Origin: Cellulomonas sp. Y8
GTDB lineage: Bacteria > Actinomycetota > Actinomycetes > Actinomycetales > Cellulomonadaceae
Assembly: GCF_008033115.1 (NCBI RefSeq)
Contig: NZ_CP041203.1
Span: 248,001-312,000, forward strand
Direction of reading: 5' to 3'
Length of the DNA stretch: 64,000 bases
Below the pieces are notes generated by a model. That model ran no database searches and was not told where the DNA came from. It worked only from the letters and a program-made list of their open reading frames with translations. This document shows, piece after piece, positions 8,348 to 16,010 of the stretch. The position numbers were made by a program, and so were the translations under genes. Each line of letters starts with the position of its first letter. Position 1 is the stretch's first letter.

Positions 8348-9139
8348 TCAGCGCCGCCCGCGAGCGGTCCAGCGGTCGCCGGAGCGCTCGACCTCGAGCG
8401 GCGTGCCGAACGCCGCGGTGAGGTTCTCGGACGTCAGGACCTCGTCGACGGGCCCGGCCGCGTGCACCTTCCCGTCGGCCAGCAGCAGCAGGTGCGTGAA
8501 GCCCGGGGGGATCTCCTCGACGTGGTGCGTGACCAGCACGAGCGCCGGCGACCGGCGGTCGGCGGCCAGCTCGGCGAGCGCGGCGACGAGCTCCTCGCGA
8601 CCGCCCAGGTCCAGCCCGGCGGCGGGCTCGTCGAGCAGGAGCAGCTCGGGGTCGCTCATCAGCGCGCGGGCGATCTGCACCCGCTTGCGCTCGCCCTCGC
8701 TGAGCGTGCCGTAGAACCGGTCGGCGAACCGCTCGACGCCGAAGGCGGCCATGAGGTCGGCGGCCCGCGACTCGTCGACGGCCTCGTACGCCTCGCGCCA
8801 GCGGCCCGTCACGCCGTAGGCCGCGGTCAGCACGACGTCCTTGACGACCTCGCCGCCCGGGATGCGCTCCGCGAGCGCCGCGCTGGCCAGGCCGATGCGC
8901 GGGCGCAGCTCGAACACGTCGACGCGCCCGAGCCGCGAGCCGAGCAGGTCGGCCGTGCCGGAGGTGGGGTGCATGCGGCCGGAGGCCACCTGGAGGACCG
9001 TCGTCTTGCCGGCGCCGTTGCGGCCCAGCACCACCCAGCGCTCGCCCTCGCGGACCGTCCAGGACAGCCCGTCGAGGATCGTCGTGGTGCCGCGGCGGAT
9101 GGTCACGTCCTGCAGGTCGAGCACGGAGGTCATGGACAC
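8348..9139 (-). CDS. Stand-alone ABC transporter ATP-binding protein
   Basis: This is a single ABC ATPase domain of 263 residues with no membrane partner next to it. Walker A is GRNGAGKTT, Walker B LLLLDEPAAGLD, H-loop VTHHVEEIP. The signature is LSEGERKR, a departure from LSGGQ seen in soluble ABC ATPases of the ModF/YlmA type. The role is unknown; ModF-like proteins are often found without a permease. Start: the GTG at 9139 gives MSMTSVLD, and the ATG at 9133 is an equally good choice. Divergent from the hypothetical gene at 9189, with about 50 bases between them for both promoters. Confidence 0.8.
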   Translation of the reverse strand: MSMTSVLDLQDVTIRRGTTTILDGLSWTVREGERWVVLGRNGAGKTTVLQVASGRMHPTSGTADLLGSRLGRVDVFELRPRIGLASAALAERIPGGEVVKDVVLTAAYGVTGRWREAYEAVDESRAADLMAAFGVERFADRFYGTLSEGERKRVQIARALMSDPELLLLDEPAAGLDLGGREELVAALAELAADRRSPALVLVTHHVEEIPPGFTHLLLLADGKVHAAGPVDEVLTSENLTAAFGTPLEVERSGDRWTARGRR

Positions 9140-9188
9140 CAGACCCTAGCCGCCCGGGGCGGCCCGGACGTGGACGTACGTTGGTGGC

Positions 9189-10013
9189 GTGGACCGCACC
9201 GCCCTCGCCCTGCCCCGCTCCGTGCGCCTCGCCCTCTGGCTCGACCAGGCGGGCTCCGGCGCCGACCCCGTCCAGCGCACGCTCGTCGCCGTCCAGGGCG
9301 ACGACGAGCCGCACCGCGTCGTCGTGCCCGACGCCGACGTACCCGGGCTGGACGACGGCGCGCGCGGCTCGGCGACGCTCGCGGACCTGGTGGCGGCGTG
9401 GGCGAGCGGGCCGCGGGTCGTGGCCGCCGTGCTGCCGGCGCCCGGCGACCCCGCGGGCGCCCCGGCGTCGGTCGCGGGGGCGGCGCAGGAGGCGGGCGAG
9501 GCCGTCCTCGTGAGCACCCCCGACGGCGACTACGCCGCGGTTCCGCGGGTGGAGGTGTTCGGCAGCGTCTACGAGGCGGGGCACCTGGTGACGTGGTCCG
9601 TGCACCCGGTCGCCCCGTGGCGCACCGCGCTCGTCGGGCACGTCGGGACCCTGGCCGAGGCGGACCGCGAGCTGACCACGGCGCTCACCCGCGCGACCGA
9701 GGCGCTGACCACGCTCGACGTCGCGCGCTGGCGGCCGGACGCGGCGGAGCGGATCGCGGCGCTCCGCGACACCCCGGACGCGCGCGGCGTGCTCCCCCCG
9801 GGGCTCGACCCCCGGAGGGTGCGGGTGATCGGCTCGGCGCTGCGGCTGCGCGCGATCGTCGACATCGCGGCGGCCGACGACGGGGCCGCGGTCAACCTGT
9901 GGCAGGCCGACCAGCGCACGTCGGCGCTGCGGGACGTCGACCGGGCGGCGCGCCGCGCGCTGGCGGTCGCGACGCACCCGGCGCACGACGCGCCGGACCC
10001 GCGCCGGGGCTGA
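9189..10013 (+). CDS. Hypothetical protein, 274 residues
   Basis: I do not recognise this family. The protein is 274 residues with no signal peptide or membrane segment, and Ala- and Asp-rich as expected in this genome. The N-terminal half looks like an alpha/beta domain (RSVRLALWLDQAGSG; VVPDADVPGL; GPRVVAAVLPAPGD). The C-terminal part is helical with many Arg/Asp pairs (AAERIAALRDTPDARG, RVRVIGSALRLRAIVDIAA). GC-rich third positions and the absence of a better frame support it as real. It is divergent from the ABC ATPase and converges on glgA with only seven bases between stop codons. Confidence 0.7.
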   Translation: MDRTALALPRSVRLALWLDQAGSGADPVQRTLVAVQGDDEPHRVVVPDADVPGLDDGARGSATLADLVAAWASGPRVVAAVLPAPGDPAGAPASVAGAAQEAGEAVLVSTPDGDYAAVPRVEVFGSVYEAGHLVTWSVHPVAPWRTALVGHVGTLAEADRELTTALTRATEALTTLDVARWRPDAAERIAALRDTPDARGVLPPGLDPRRVRVIGSALRLRAIVDIAAADDGAAVNLWQADQRTSALRDVDRAARRALAVATHPAHDAPDPRRG

Positions 10014-10020
10014 CCGCGGC

Positions 10021-11241
10021 TCAGCCCAGGACGGACCGGTACACCTCGAGCGTCCGGTCGGCGATCGCGTCCCAGGAGAAGTGCTCCTCGACCCGCCGCC
10101 GCGACGCGACGCCCCACGCCCGGGCGCGGTCCGCGTCGGAGACGGCCTCCGCAAGGGTCGCGCCGAGGTCGGCCACGAACCGGTCCGGGTCGACAGGCGT
10201 CCCGGTGCCGTCCTGCACCTGCTCGATCGGCACCAGCCACCCGGTGGCCCCGGCGTCCACGACCTCCGGGATGCCGCCGGTGGCGGTGCCGACGACCGGC
10301 AGCCCGACGGCCATGGCCTCGAGGTTGACGATGCCCAGCGGCTCGTAGACCGACGGGCACGCGAACACGGTCCCGGTGGCGAGCACGGCGACGAGCTCGT
10401 CGCGCGGCAGCATCCGCTCGATCCACACGACGCCGTCGCGCTTCGCCCGCAGCTGCTCGACCAGCCCGGTCACCTCGGCGAGGATCTCGGGCGTGTCCGG
10501 CGCCCCGGCGCACAGCACGAGCTGCACCTCGGGCGGCAGCGACTCGGCGGCGCGCAGCAGGTACGGCAGGCCCTTCTGCCGGGTGATCCGCCCGACGAAC
10601 ACGACCGCCGGCCGGTCGGGGTCGATCCCGTTGGCGCGCGCCACGTCCCGGGCGGTCGCCCACTCGTCGTCCGTCTCCGGCCGCCGCCAGCCCGCGAGGT
10701 CGATGCCGTTGTGCACGACGCGGACCTTCTCCGGGTCGATCGCCGGGTAGCAGCGCAGGATGTCCGCGCGCATGCCCGCGCTCACGGCGATCACCGCGGC
10801 GGCCGACTCGAACGCCGTCTTCTCGGCCCAGGACGACAGGGCGTACCCGCCGCCGAGCTGCTCGGCCTTCCACGGCCGCAGCGGCTCCAGGCTGTGCGCC
10901 GACACCACGTGCGGCACGCCGTGCAGCAGCGACGCCAGGTGGCCCGCGAGGTTGGCGTACCAGGTGTGCGAGTGCACCAGGTCGGTCGCGGGCCCGTCGC
11001 CCCGGCCGACGCCGTCGACGATCGCCAGGTCCACCCCGAAGGTGGCCAGCGCGGGGTTGGCGTCGCCGAGGGGGGCGGGCACGTCGTAGCCCGTCACGCC
11101 GGGCTCGTCGCGCGCGCCGTCGAAGCAGTGCACCCGCACGTCGACGCTGCGTCGCAGCACCGCGGCGAGCTCCGCCACGTGGACGCCGGCGCCCCCGTAG
11201 ACGTGGGGCGGGTACTCCCGGGTCAGCAGGTCGACTCTCAC
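10021..11241 (-). CDS. glgA: Glycogen synthase / alpha-maltose-1-phosphate synthase (GT4)
   Basis: This is a GT4-family glycosyltransferase of 406 residues that elongates alpha-1,4-glucan or makes maltose-1-phosphate from ADP-glucose. The N-terminus [18 protein letters not shown] is the actinobacterial GlgA/GlgM hallmark. The acceptor domain includes [15 protein letters not shown], and the nucleotide-binding half has [16 protein letters not shown] and the conserved E-x7-E region [19 protein letters not shown]. The GTG at 11241 is preferred over the one at 11250 because homologues begin directly with (M)RVxxLTREYPP. It is divergent from glgC, which makes its ADP-glucose substrate, across a 70-base promoter region. 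Its mycobacterial homologue is now called GlgM, so the precise product is uncertain. Confidence 0.9.
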   Translation of the reverse strand: MRVDLLTREYPPHVYGGAGVHVAELAAVLRRSVDVRVHCFDGARDEPGVTGYDVPAPLGDANPALATFGVDLAIVDGVGRGDGPATDLVHSHTWYANLAGHLASLLHGVPHVVSAHSLEPLRPWKAEQLGGGYALSSWAEKTAFESAAAVIAVSAGMRADILRCYPAIDPEKVRVVHNGIDLAGWRRPETDDEWATARDVARANGIDPDRPAVVFVGRITRQKGLPYLLRAAESLPPEVQLVLCAGAPDTPEILAEVTGLVEQLRAKRDGVVWIERMLPRDELVAVLATGTVFACPSVYEPLGIVNLEAMAVGLPVVGTATGGIPEVVDAGATGWLVPIEQVQDGTGTPVDPDRFVADLGATLAEAVSDADRARAWGVASRRRVEEHFSWDAIADRTLEVYRSVLG

Positions 11242-11311
11242 GCGCGACACGCTAGCGCGGAACGGGAAGTTCGCCTCGCCGAGACGCTGGTGGTGGCACT
11301 ACGGTCGGGGC

Positions 11312-12553
11312 ATGGCAGCGCCGCGCATCCTGGCAATCGTCCTCGCAGGTGGAGAGGGCAAGCGGCTCATGCCGCTGACCGCCGCCCGCGCCAAGCCCGC
11401 CGTCCCGTTCGGGGGCATCTACCGCCTGGTCGACTTCGCCCTGTCGAACCTCGTGAACTCGCGGTACCTGCACATCATCGTGCTGACGCAGTACAAGTCG
11501 CACAGCCTCGACCGGCACGTGTCGAAGACCTGGCGCATGTCCACGCTGCTCGGCAACTACGTCTCCCCCGTGCCCGCGCAGCAGCGGGTCGGCAAGCACT
11601 GGTACCTCGGCAGCGCCGACGCGATCTACCAGTGCCTCAACATCCTGGACGACGAGCGGCCCGACATCGTCGTCGTGGTCGGCGCCGACCACGTGTACCG
11701 CATGGACTTCTCGCAGATGGTCGACCAGCACATCGCGACCGGCGCCGAGATGACCGTCGCCGGCATCCGGCAGCCGATCGCGATGGCCGACCAGTTCGGC
11801 GTCATCGAGACGGCGGCCGACGACCCGACGAGGATCACCGCGTTCCGGGAGAAGCCGTCCGACCCGGTCGGGCTGCCGGACTCGCCCGGGGAGATCCTCG
11901 CGTCGATGGGCAACTACGTCGTCAACACCGACGCGCTCATCCGCGCGGTGACCGAGGACGCGGAGAACCCGAGCAGCCGGCACGACATGGGCGGCGACCT
12001 CGTCCCCGCGTTCGTCGAGCGCGGCACCGCGGCGGTCTACGACTTCATCAACAACGACGTCCCCGGGTCGACCGACCGGGACCGCCAGTACTGGCGCGAC
12101 GTCGGGACCCTGGACTCGTACTACGACGCGAACCAGGACCTCATCTCGATCGAGCCGGTGTTCAACCTCTACAACGACGCCTGGCCCGTCTACACCGGCT
12201 ACACCGGGCTCCCGCCGGCCAAGTTCGTGCACGCCGGCGCCGGGCGCCTGGGGCACGCGGCGGACTCCATCGTGTCGCCCGGCGTCATCGTCTCCGGGGC
12301 GACCGTGTCGGGCTCGGTGCTGTCGCCGGGCGTGTACCTGCACTCCTGGGCGCAGGTCACCGACTCGGTGCTGATGGACGGCGTCATCGTCAACCGGTAC
12401 GCCCAGGTGCACCGCGCGATCCTCGACAAGAACGTCGTGGTGCACGAGCGGGCGCGCGTGGGCATCGACCGGGAGCACGACCTCGAGCGCGGGTTCACCG
12501 TGACGGAGTCGGGCATCACGGTGGTGCCGAAGGGTGCCGTCATCGAGCTGTGA
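11312..12553 (+). CDS. glgC: Glucose-1-phosphate adenylyltransferase
   Basis: ADP-glucose pyrophosphorylase, 413 residues, the usual bacterial GlgC length. It converts glucose-1-phosphate and ATP to ADP-glucose, the committed step of glycogen synthesis. The N-terminal nucleotidyltransferase motif is [20 protein letters not shown], followed by [37 protein letters not shown] and FREKPSDP. A left-handed beta-helix with hexapeptide-like repeats makes up the C-terminus ([20 protein letters not shown]). It is divergent from glgA, and the pair forms the core of actinobacterial alpha-glucan synthesis. Confidence 0.96.
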   Translation: MAAPRILAIVLAGGEGKRLMPLTAARAKPAVPFGGIYRLVDFALSNLVNSRYLHIIVLTQYKSHSLDRHVSKTWRMSTLLGNYVSPVPAQQRVGKHWYLGSADAIYQCLNILDDERPDIVVVVGADHVYRMDFSQMVDQHIATGAEMTVAGIRQPIAMADQFGVIETAADDPTRITAFREKPSDPVGLPDSPGEILASMGNYVVNTDALIRAVTEDAENPSSRHDMGGDLVPAFVERGTAAVYDFINNDVPGSTDRDRQYWRDVGTLDSYYDANQDLISIEPVFNLYNDAWPVYTGYTGLPPAKFVHAGAGRLGHAADSIVSPGVIVSGATVSGSVLSPGVYLHSWAQVTDSVLMDGVIVNRYAQVHRAILDKNVVVHERARVGIDREHDLERGFTVTESGITVVPKGAVIEL

Positions 12554-12608
12554 GCACGGGCGTGGACGCGCCCCGCACGCGCGGGACGCGTCCCGCTAGC
12601 CTGCCCGG

Positions 12609-13253
12609 GTGAGCCTTCCGCGACCCACCCGCCTCGTCGTCATGGACGTCGACTCGACGCTCATCACCCAGGAGGTCGTCGAGCTCCTGGCCGAGCACGC
12701 CGGCTCCCGCGCCGAGGTCGCGGACATCACCGAGCGTGCCATGCGCGGGGAGCTCGACTTCACGGAGTCGCTGCGCGCCCGGGTCGCGACGCTGGCGGGG
12801 CTGCCCGTGTCGGTGTTCGAGGCGGTGCTGGCCGAGGTCGTCGTGACGCCCGGGGCCGTCGAGCTCCTGGCGGAGCTGGACCGGCGCGGCTGGCCGGTCG
12901 GGCTGGTGTCCGGCGGGTTCGTCGAGGTCGTCGGGCCGCTCGCCGACCGGCTGGGCATCCCGCGGTACCGCGCGAACGCGCTCGAGGTCGAGCACGGCGC
13001 ACTCACCGGCCGGGTGGCGGGCGAGGTCGTCGACCGCGCGGTGAAGGCCCGGACGCTGCGCGAGTTCGCCGCCGGGACCGGGGTGCCTCTGGAGCGCACG
13101 GTCGCGATCGGCGACGGGGCGAACGACCTCGACATGCTGGCGGCCGCGGGGTTCGGGATCGCGTTCAACGCGAAGCCCGTGGTGTGCGCGCAGGCGGACG
13201 CCGAGGTGCGCGACCGCCTGGACGCCGTGCTGGACCTGCCGCCGTTCGCCTGA
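12609..13253 (+). CDS. serB: Phosphoserine phosphatase
   Basis: HAD-superfamily phosphatase of 214 residues that dephosphorylates phosphoserine in the last step of serine biosynthesis. All HAD motifs are visible: motif I DVDSTL (residues ~13-18; the first Asp is the nucleophile), motif II SGGF, and motif IV GDGANDLDML near residue 165. The cap region includes ERAMRGELDFTESLRARV, a SerB signature with the conserved Glu and Arg that bind substrate. There is no ACT domain, unlike mycobacterial SerB2. The start is GTG, 55 bases after glgC on the same strand. It converges with the SixA-like gene with ten bases between the stops. Confidence 0.92.
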   Translation: MSLPRPTRLVVMDVDSTLITQEVVELLAEHAGSRAEVADITERAMRGELDFTESLRARVATLAGLPVSVFEAVLAEVVVTPGAVELLAELDRRGWPVGLVSGGFVEVVGPLADRLGIPRYRANALEVEHGALTGRVAGEVVDRAVKARTLREFAAGTGVPLERTVAIGDGANDLDMLAAAGFGIAFNAKPVVCAQADAEVRDRLDAVLDLPPFA

Positions 13254-13263
13254 CGCGCTCGGC

Positions 13264-13785
13264 TCAGGCCGGGTCGACCACGCGCAGCAGGCGGGCGCCG
13301 TCCGGCTCCAGGTCGGCCCACGCCGTCGGCACCTCGAGCACCGAGTACGACGCGGTGGACACCCCGACGCGCACCCGCGCGAGCGCGGCGTCGTCCGACC
13401 CCGGACCCGCGAGCGCGGCGGCGGTCTGCGAGACGGTCGGCTCGTGGCCGACGACCAGCACGGTGCCGGCCGACTCGTCGAGCTCGCGGAGCAGCCCGAG
13501 CAGCTGCCGGATGCCGGCGGCGTAGACGTCGTCGGACAGCCGGGCGGTCTCCGCCGGCACCTGGAGCCCGGCGCGGACCAGGTCCCAGGTCTGCCGGGTG
13601 CGCAGCGCCGACGACACCAGCGCGAGGTCGGGCACCAGGCCCGCCGCCCGCAGCCCCGTGCCGACCTCGGAGGCCTGCTTGCGCCCGGCGAGCGCGAGGG
13701 GTCGGAGCTGGTCGTCGAGGGAGCCCGGGTGCTCCGCCTTCGCGTGGCGGAGCAGGACGAGCTGGTGCGCGGAGCCGTGGGTCAC
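13264..13785 (-). CDS. SixA-type histidine phosphatase
   Basis: Short histidine-phosphatase superfamily protein, 173 residues. The catalytic RHA motif is near the N-terminus (LVLLRHAKAEHPGSLDD). Further marks are DQLRPLALAGRKQA, SSALRTRQTW (the Arg of the active-site pocket) and the second His in VVGHEPTVS. SixA dephosphorylates phosphohistidine, for example on phosphotransfer proteins; the actinobacterial target is not known. The GTG at 13785 is chosen because the RHA motif lies ~10 residues in; a GTG at 13791 is a close alternative. It follows fabI by about 20 bases on the same strand and may be co-transcribed. Confidence 0.85.
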   Translation of the reverse strand: MTHGSAHQLVLLRHAKAEHPGSLDDQLRPLALAGRKQASEVGTGLRAAGLVPDLALVSSALRTRQTWDLVRAGLQVPAETARLSDDVYAAGIRQLLGLLRELDESAGTVLVVGHEPTVSQTAAALAGPGSDDAALARVRVGVSTASYSVLEVPTAWADLEPDGARLLRVVDPA

Positions 13786-13804
13786 GCGCACCAGCGTCCC
13801 ACGA

Positions 13805-14572
13805 CTACTGACCCATGGCGTGCACGCCGCCGTCGACGTGCACCATCTCCCCCGTCGTCTTCGGGAACCAGTCGGACAGCAGGGCGGCCACCGCGCGGGC
13901 GGTCGGCTCCGGGTCGTGCACGTCCCAGCCGAGGGGGGCACGGCCGTCCCAGCCGCCCTCCATGGACTCGAAGCCCGGGATCGACTTCGCGGCGGTGGTG
14001 CGGATCGGGCCGGCGGACACCACGTTGACCCGGATGCCCTGCGGGCCGAGGTCGCGGGCCAGGTAGCGGGAGGTCGACTCGAAGGCCGCCTTGGCGACGC
14101 CCATCCAGTCGTAGACCGGCCAGGCGAACCGCGCGTCGAACGTGAGGCCGACGATGGAGCCGCCGCCGGTCAGCAGCGGCTGCGTGGCGGTGGCCAGCGA
14201 CTTCAGCGAGAACGCGGACACCTCGAGCGCGGTGGCGACGTCGGCCCACTCGGCCGCCAGGAAGTTGCCGCCCATGACGGACTGCGGCGCGAAGCCGATC
14301 GAGTGCACGACGCCGTCGAGGTGGTCGACGTGCTCGCGGACGCGCTCCGGGAGGGCGGCCAGGTCGTCGGCGTCGGTGACGTCGAGCTGCACGACCGGCG
14401 CCTCCTTCGGCAGCCGGCGGGCGATCGCCTGGGTCAGGCGGAACTGGCGGCCGAACGAGCTCAGCACGACCTCGGCGCCCTCCTCCTGCGCGAGCCGCGC
14501 CACGTGGAAGGCGATGGAGCCGTCGGTGAGGACGCCGGTGACGAGGAGCTTCTTGCCGTCGAGCAGGCCCAT
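13805..14572 (-). CDS. fabI: Enoyl-[acyl-carrier-protein] reductase (NADH), InhA-like
   Basis: FabI/InhA-type enoyl-ACP reductase, 255 residues. It reduces the trans-2-enoyl-ACP double bond in the last step of each fatty-acid elongation cycle. The N-terminus GLLDGKKLLVTGVLTDGSIA resembles mycobacterial InhA, and the catalytic Tyr and Lys lie in YDWMGVAKAAFE (Y-x2-M-x3-K). Also visible are LDVTDADDL, HSIGFAP and RVNVVSAGPIRTTAA. It is the second gene of a fabG-fabI unit (35 bases apart), as in mycobacteria (mabA-inhA). Isoniazid or triclosan sensitivity cannot be judged from sequence alone. Confidence 0.95.
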   Translation of the reverse strand: MGLLDGKKLLVTGVLTDGSIAFHVARLAQEEGAEVVLSSFGRQFRLTQAIARRLPKEAPVVQLDVTDADDLAALPERVREHVDHLDGVVHSIGFAPQSVMGGNFLAAEWADVATALEVSAFSLKSLATATQPLLTGGGSIVGLTFDARFAWPVYDWMGVAKAAFESTSRYLARDLGPQGIRVNVVSAGPIRTTAAKSIPGFESMEGGWDGRAPLGWDVHDPEPTARAVAALLSDWFPKTTGEMVHVDGGVHAMGQ

Positions 14573-14607
14573 GGTGTTTCCGATCGTTCGTTGAGGCAGG
14601 AGGGAGG

Positions 14608-15342
14608 TCAGTGGCCCATGCCGAGGCCGCCGTCGACCGGCAGCACGGCGCCGGAGATGTACCCGGCGGCGGGCGAGGCGAGGAACTCGACGGCGGCGGC
14701 GATCTCGTCGACCGCGCCGAACCGGCCCGCGGGGATGGACGACAGGTAGGCGTCCTGGCGGTCCTGCGGCAGCTCCGCGGTCATCTGGGTCTCGATGAAC
14801 CCGGGCGCCACGACGTTCGCGGTGATGCCGCGCCCGCCGAGCTCGCGCGTGACCGAGCGGGCCATGCCGACCAGGCCGGCCTTGGTCGCGGTGTAGTTGA
14901 CCTGGCCGGCGTTGCCGTACAGGCCGACGACCGAGCCGATCATGACGATGCGCCCGCGACGGAGCCGGATCATGCCCTTCGACGCGCGGCGCACGCACCG
15001 GAACACGCCCGTGAGGTTGACGTCGAGCACCTGCTGGAAGTCGTCGTCCGTCATCCGCATGAGCAGGCCGTCGCGGGTCACGCCGGCGTTGGCCACCAGG
15101 ACCTCGACGGGGCCGTGCTGGGCCTCGACCTCGGCGAACGCGGCGTCGACGGACGCGGTGTCGGTGACGTCGCCGGTCAGCGCCAGGACGCCGTCGGGGG
15201 CGCCGCCGCTGCGGACGATGGTCGCGACCTTGTCACCGTTCGCGACGAACCGCTCGGCGATCGCGCGGCCGATGCCGCGGTTGGCCCCGGTCACGAGCAC
15301 GCTGCGCGGCTCCGGGCTGCTGGGCTGGGAGTTCTCGGACAC
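14608..15342 (-). CDS. fabG: 3-oxoacyl-[acyl-carrier-protein] reductase, MabA-like
   Basis: Short-chain dehydrogenase of 244 residues that reduces 3-ketoacyl-ACP with NADPH in fatty-acid elongation. The Rossmann motif is VTGANRGIGRAIA; the catalytic residues are Ser in MIGSVVGLYGN and Tyr/Lys in YTATKAG; the C-terminus VDGGLGMGH matches the MabA/FabG ending. The GTG at 15342 (VSENSQPS) gives the usual length; longer readings run into a 53-base palindrome. fabI follows on the same strand. The promoter should lie in 15343-15460. Confidence 0.93.
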   Translation of the reverse strand: MSENSQPSSPEPRSVLVTGANRGIGRAIAERFVANGDKVATIVRSGGAPDGVLALTGDVTDTASVDAAFAEVEAQHGPVEVLVANAGVTRDGLLMRMTDDDFQQVLDVNLTGVFRCVRRASKGMIRLRRGRIVMIGSVVGLYGNAGQVNYTATKAGLVGMARSVTRELGGRGITANVVAPGFIETQMTAELPQDRQDAYLSSIPAGRFGAVDEIAAAVEFLASPAAGYISGAVLPVDGGLGMGH

Positions 15343-15464
15343 GGAAGTCGACGCTATCCGACGGCTCCGGGGCGACGGTGCACCGCCGCGGCACAGGATG
15401 GCGGTCCGGCGTTGTCCGGTTCGCACAATCCGCGGTCCGTCGCAGCCGGGCGGCACCTCCCGAC

Positions 15465-15517
15465 AGTGGAAGGTTGTGACGGACACGCCGTCGGCGTGTC
15501 CGTCACAACCTTCCACT
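15465..15517. repeat. Palindromic repeat, copy 1 (perfect 26-base arms)
   Basis: A perfect palindrome: 26-base arms around a single central T at 15491, starting AGTGGAAGGTTGTGACGGAC. It lies 31 bases after the stop of the GNAT-domain gene and upstream of fabG. Two relatives occur at 21441-21497 and 47523-47573, sharing GTGGAAGGTT and the inner GACACGCC/GGCGTGTC-type stem. Probably a terminator for the upstream gene. Confidence 0.85.
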
Positions 15518-15547
15518 CTCGACCTGGGTGGCTGGGCCGACGGCAGG

Positions 15548-16010
15548 TCAGAGGGGGCGGCGCATCCGGTAGTTGGTCAGGGTCACGCCCCGACGGACCG
15601 GGTGCTGCTCCGCGACCACCTCGAAGCCGTGCGCCTCGAAGAACGGGCGGGCGGTGACGCTCGCGTGCGTGGTCAGCTCGGTGGCGCCGTCGGCGGCGGC
15701 CGTGCGGACCGCCCAGTCGAGCAGAGCGCGGGCCACCCCCTGCCGGGCGGCGCCGGGGTCGACGAACAGCATGTCGACATAGCCGCCCGCGTCCACGTCG
15801 GTGAACCCGACGACCGCACCGTCCCGCACGGCGACCCGGGTGCGCGCCGCCGCGCGGCGGGCGGCCCAGGCGTCCGGGTCGATGTCGTCGGGCGCCCACG
15901 CGGCGACCTGCTCCGGGGTGTAGTCCCGGGCGGCGGTGACGGTGATCGCGCGCCGGAAACACCGCGAGCGTCGCGGCGGCGTCGTCGGGCGTGTGGTCGC
16001 GGAGCCGGAG
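15548..16010 (-). CDS. GNAT acetyltransferase domain, split by a one-base frameshift
   Basis: This is the acetyltransferase domain of the preceding entry, listed separately because it may be annotated as its own gene. Its beta1-alpha1 part (LRLRDHTPDDAAATLAVF) lies in the frame of the TPR protein. The rest (FRRAITVTAARDYTPEQVAA through VDMLFVDPGAARQGVARALL and FFEAHGFEVV) is in the next frame. The acetyl-CoA loop Q/RxxGxA/G appears as RQGVARALL. GNAT enzymes transfer acetyl groups to amines; the substrate here is unknown. The change of frame sits at TTT in the minus strand at 15957-15959: with two T's the domain is continuous (LAVFRRAIT). Confidence 0.75.
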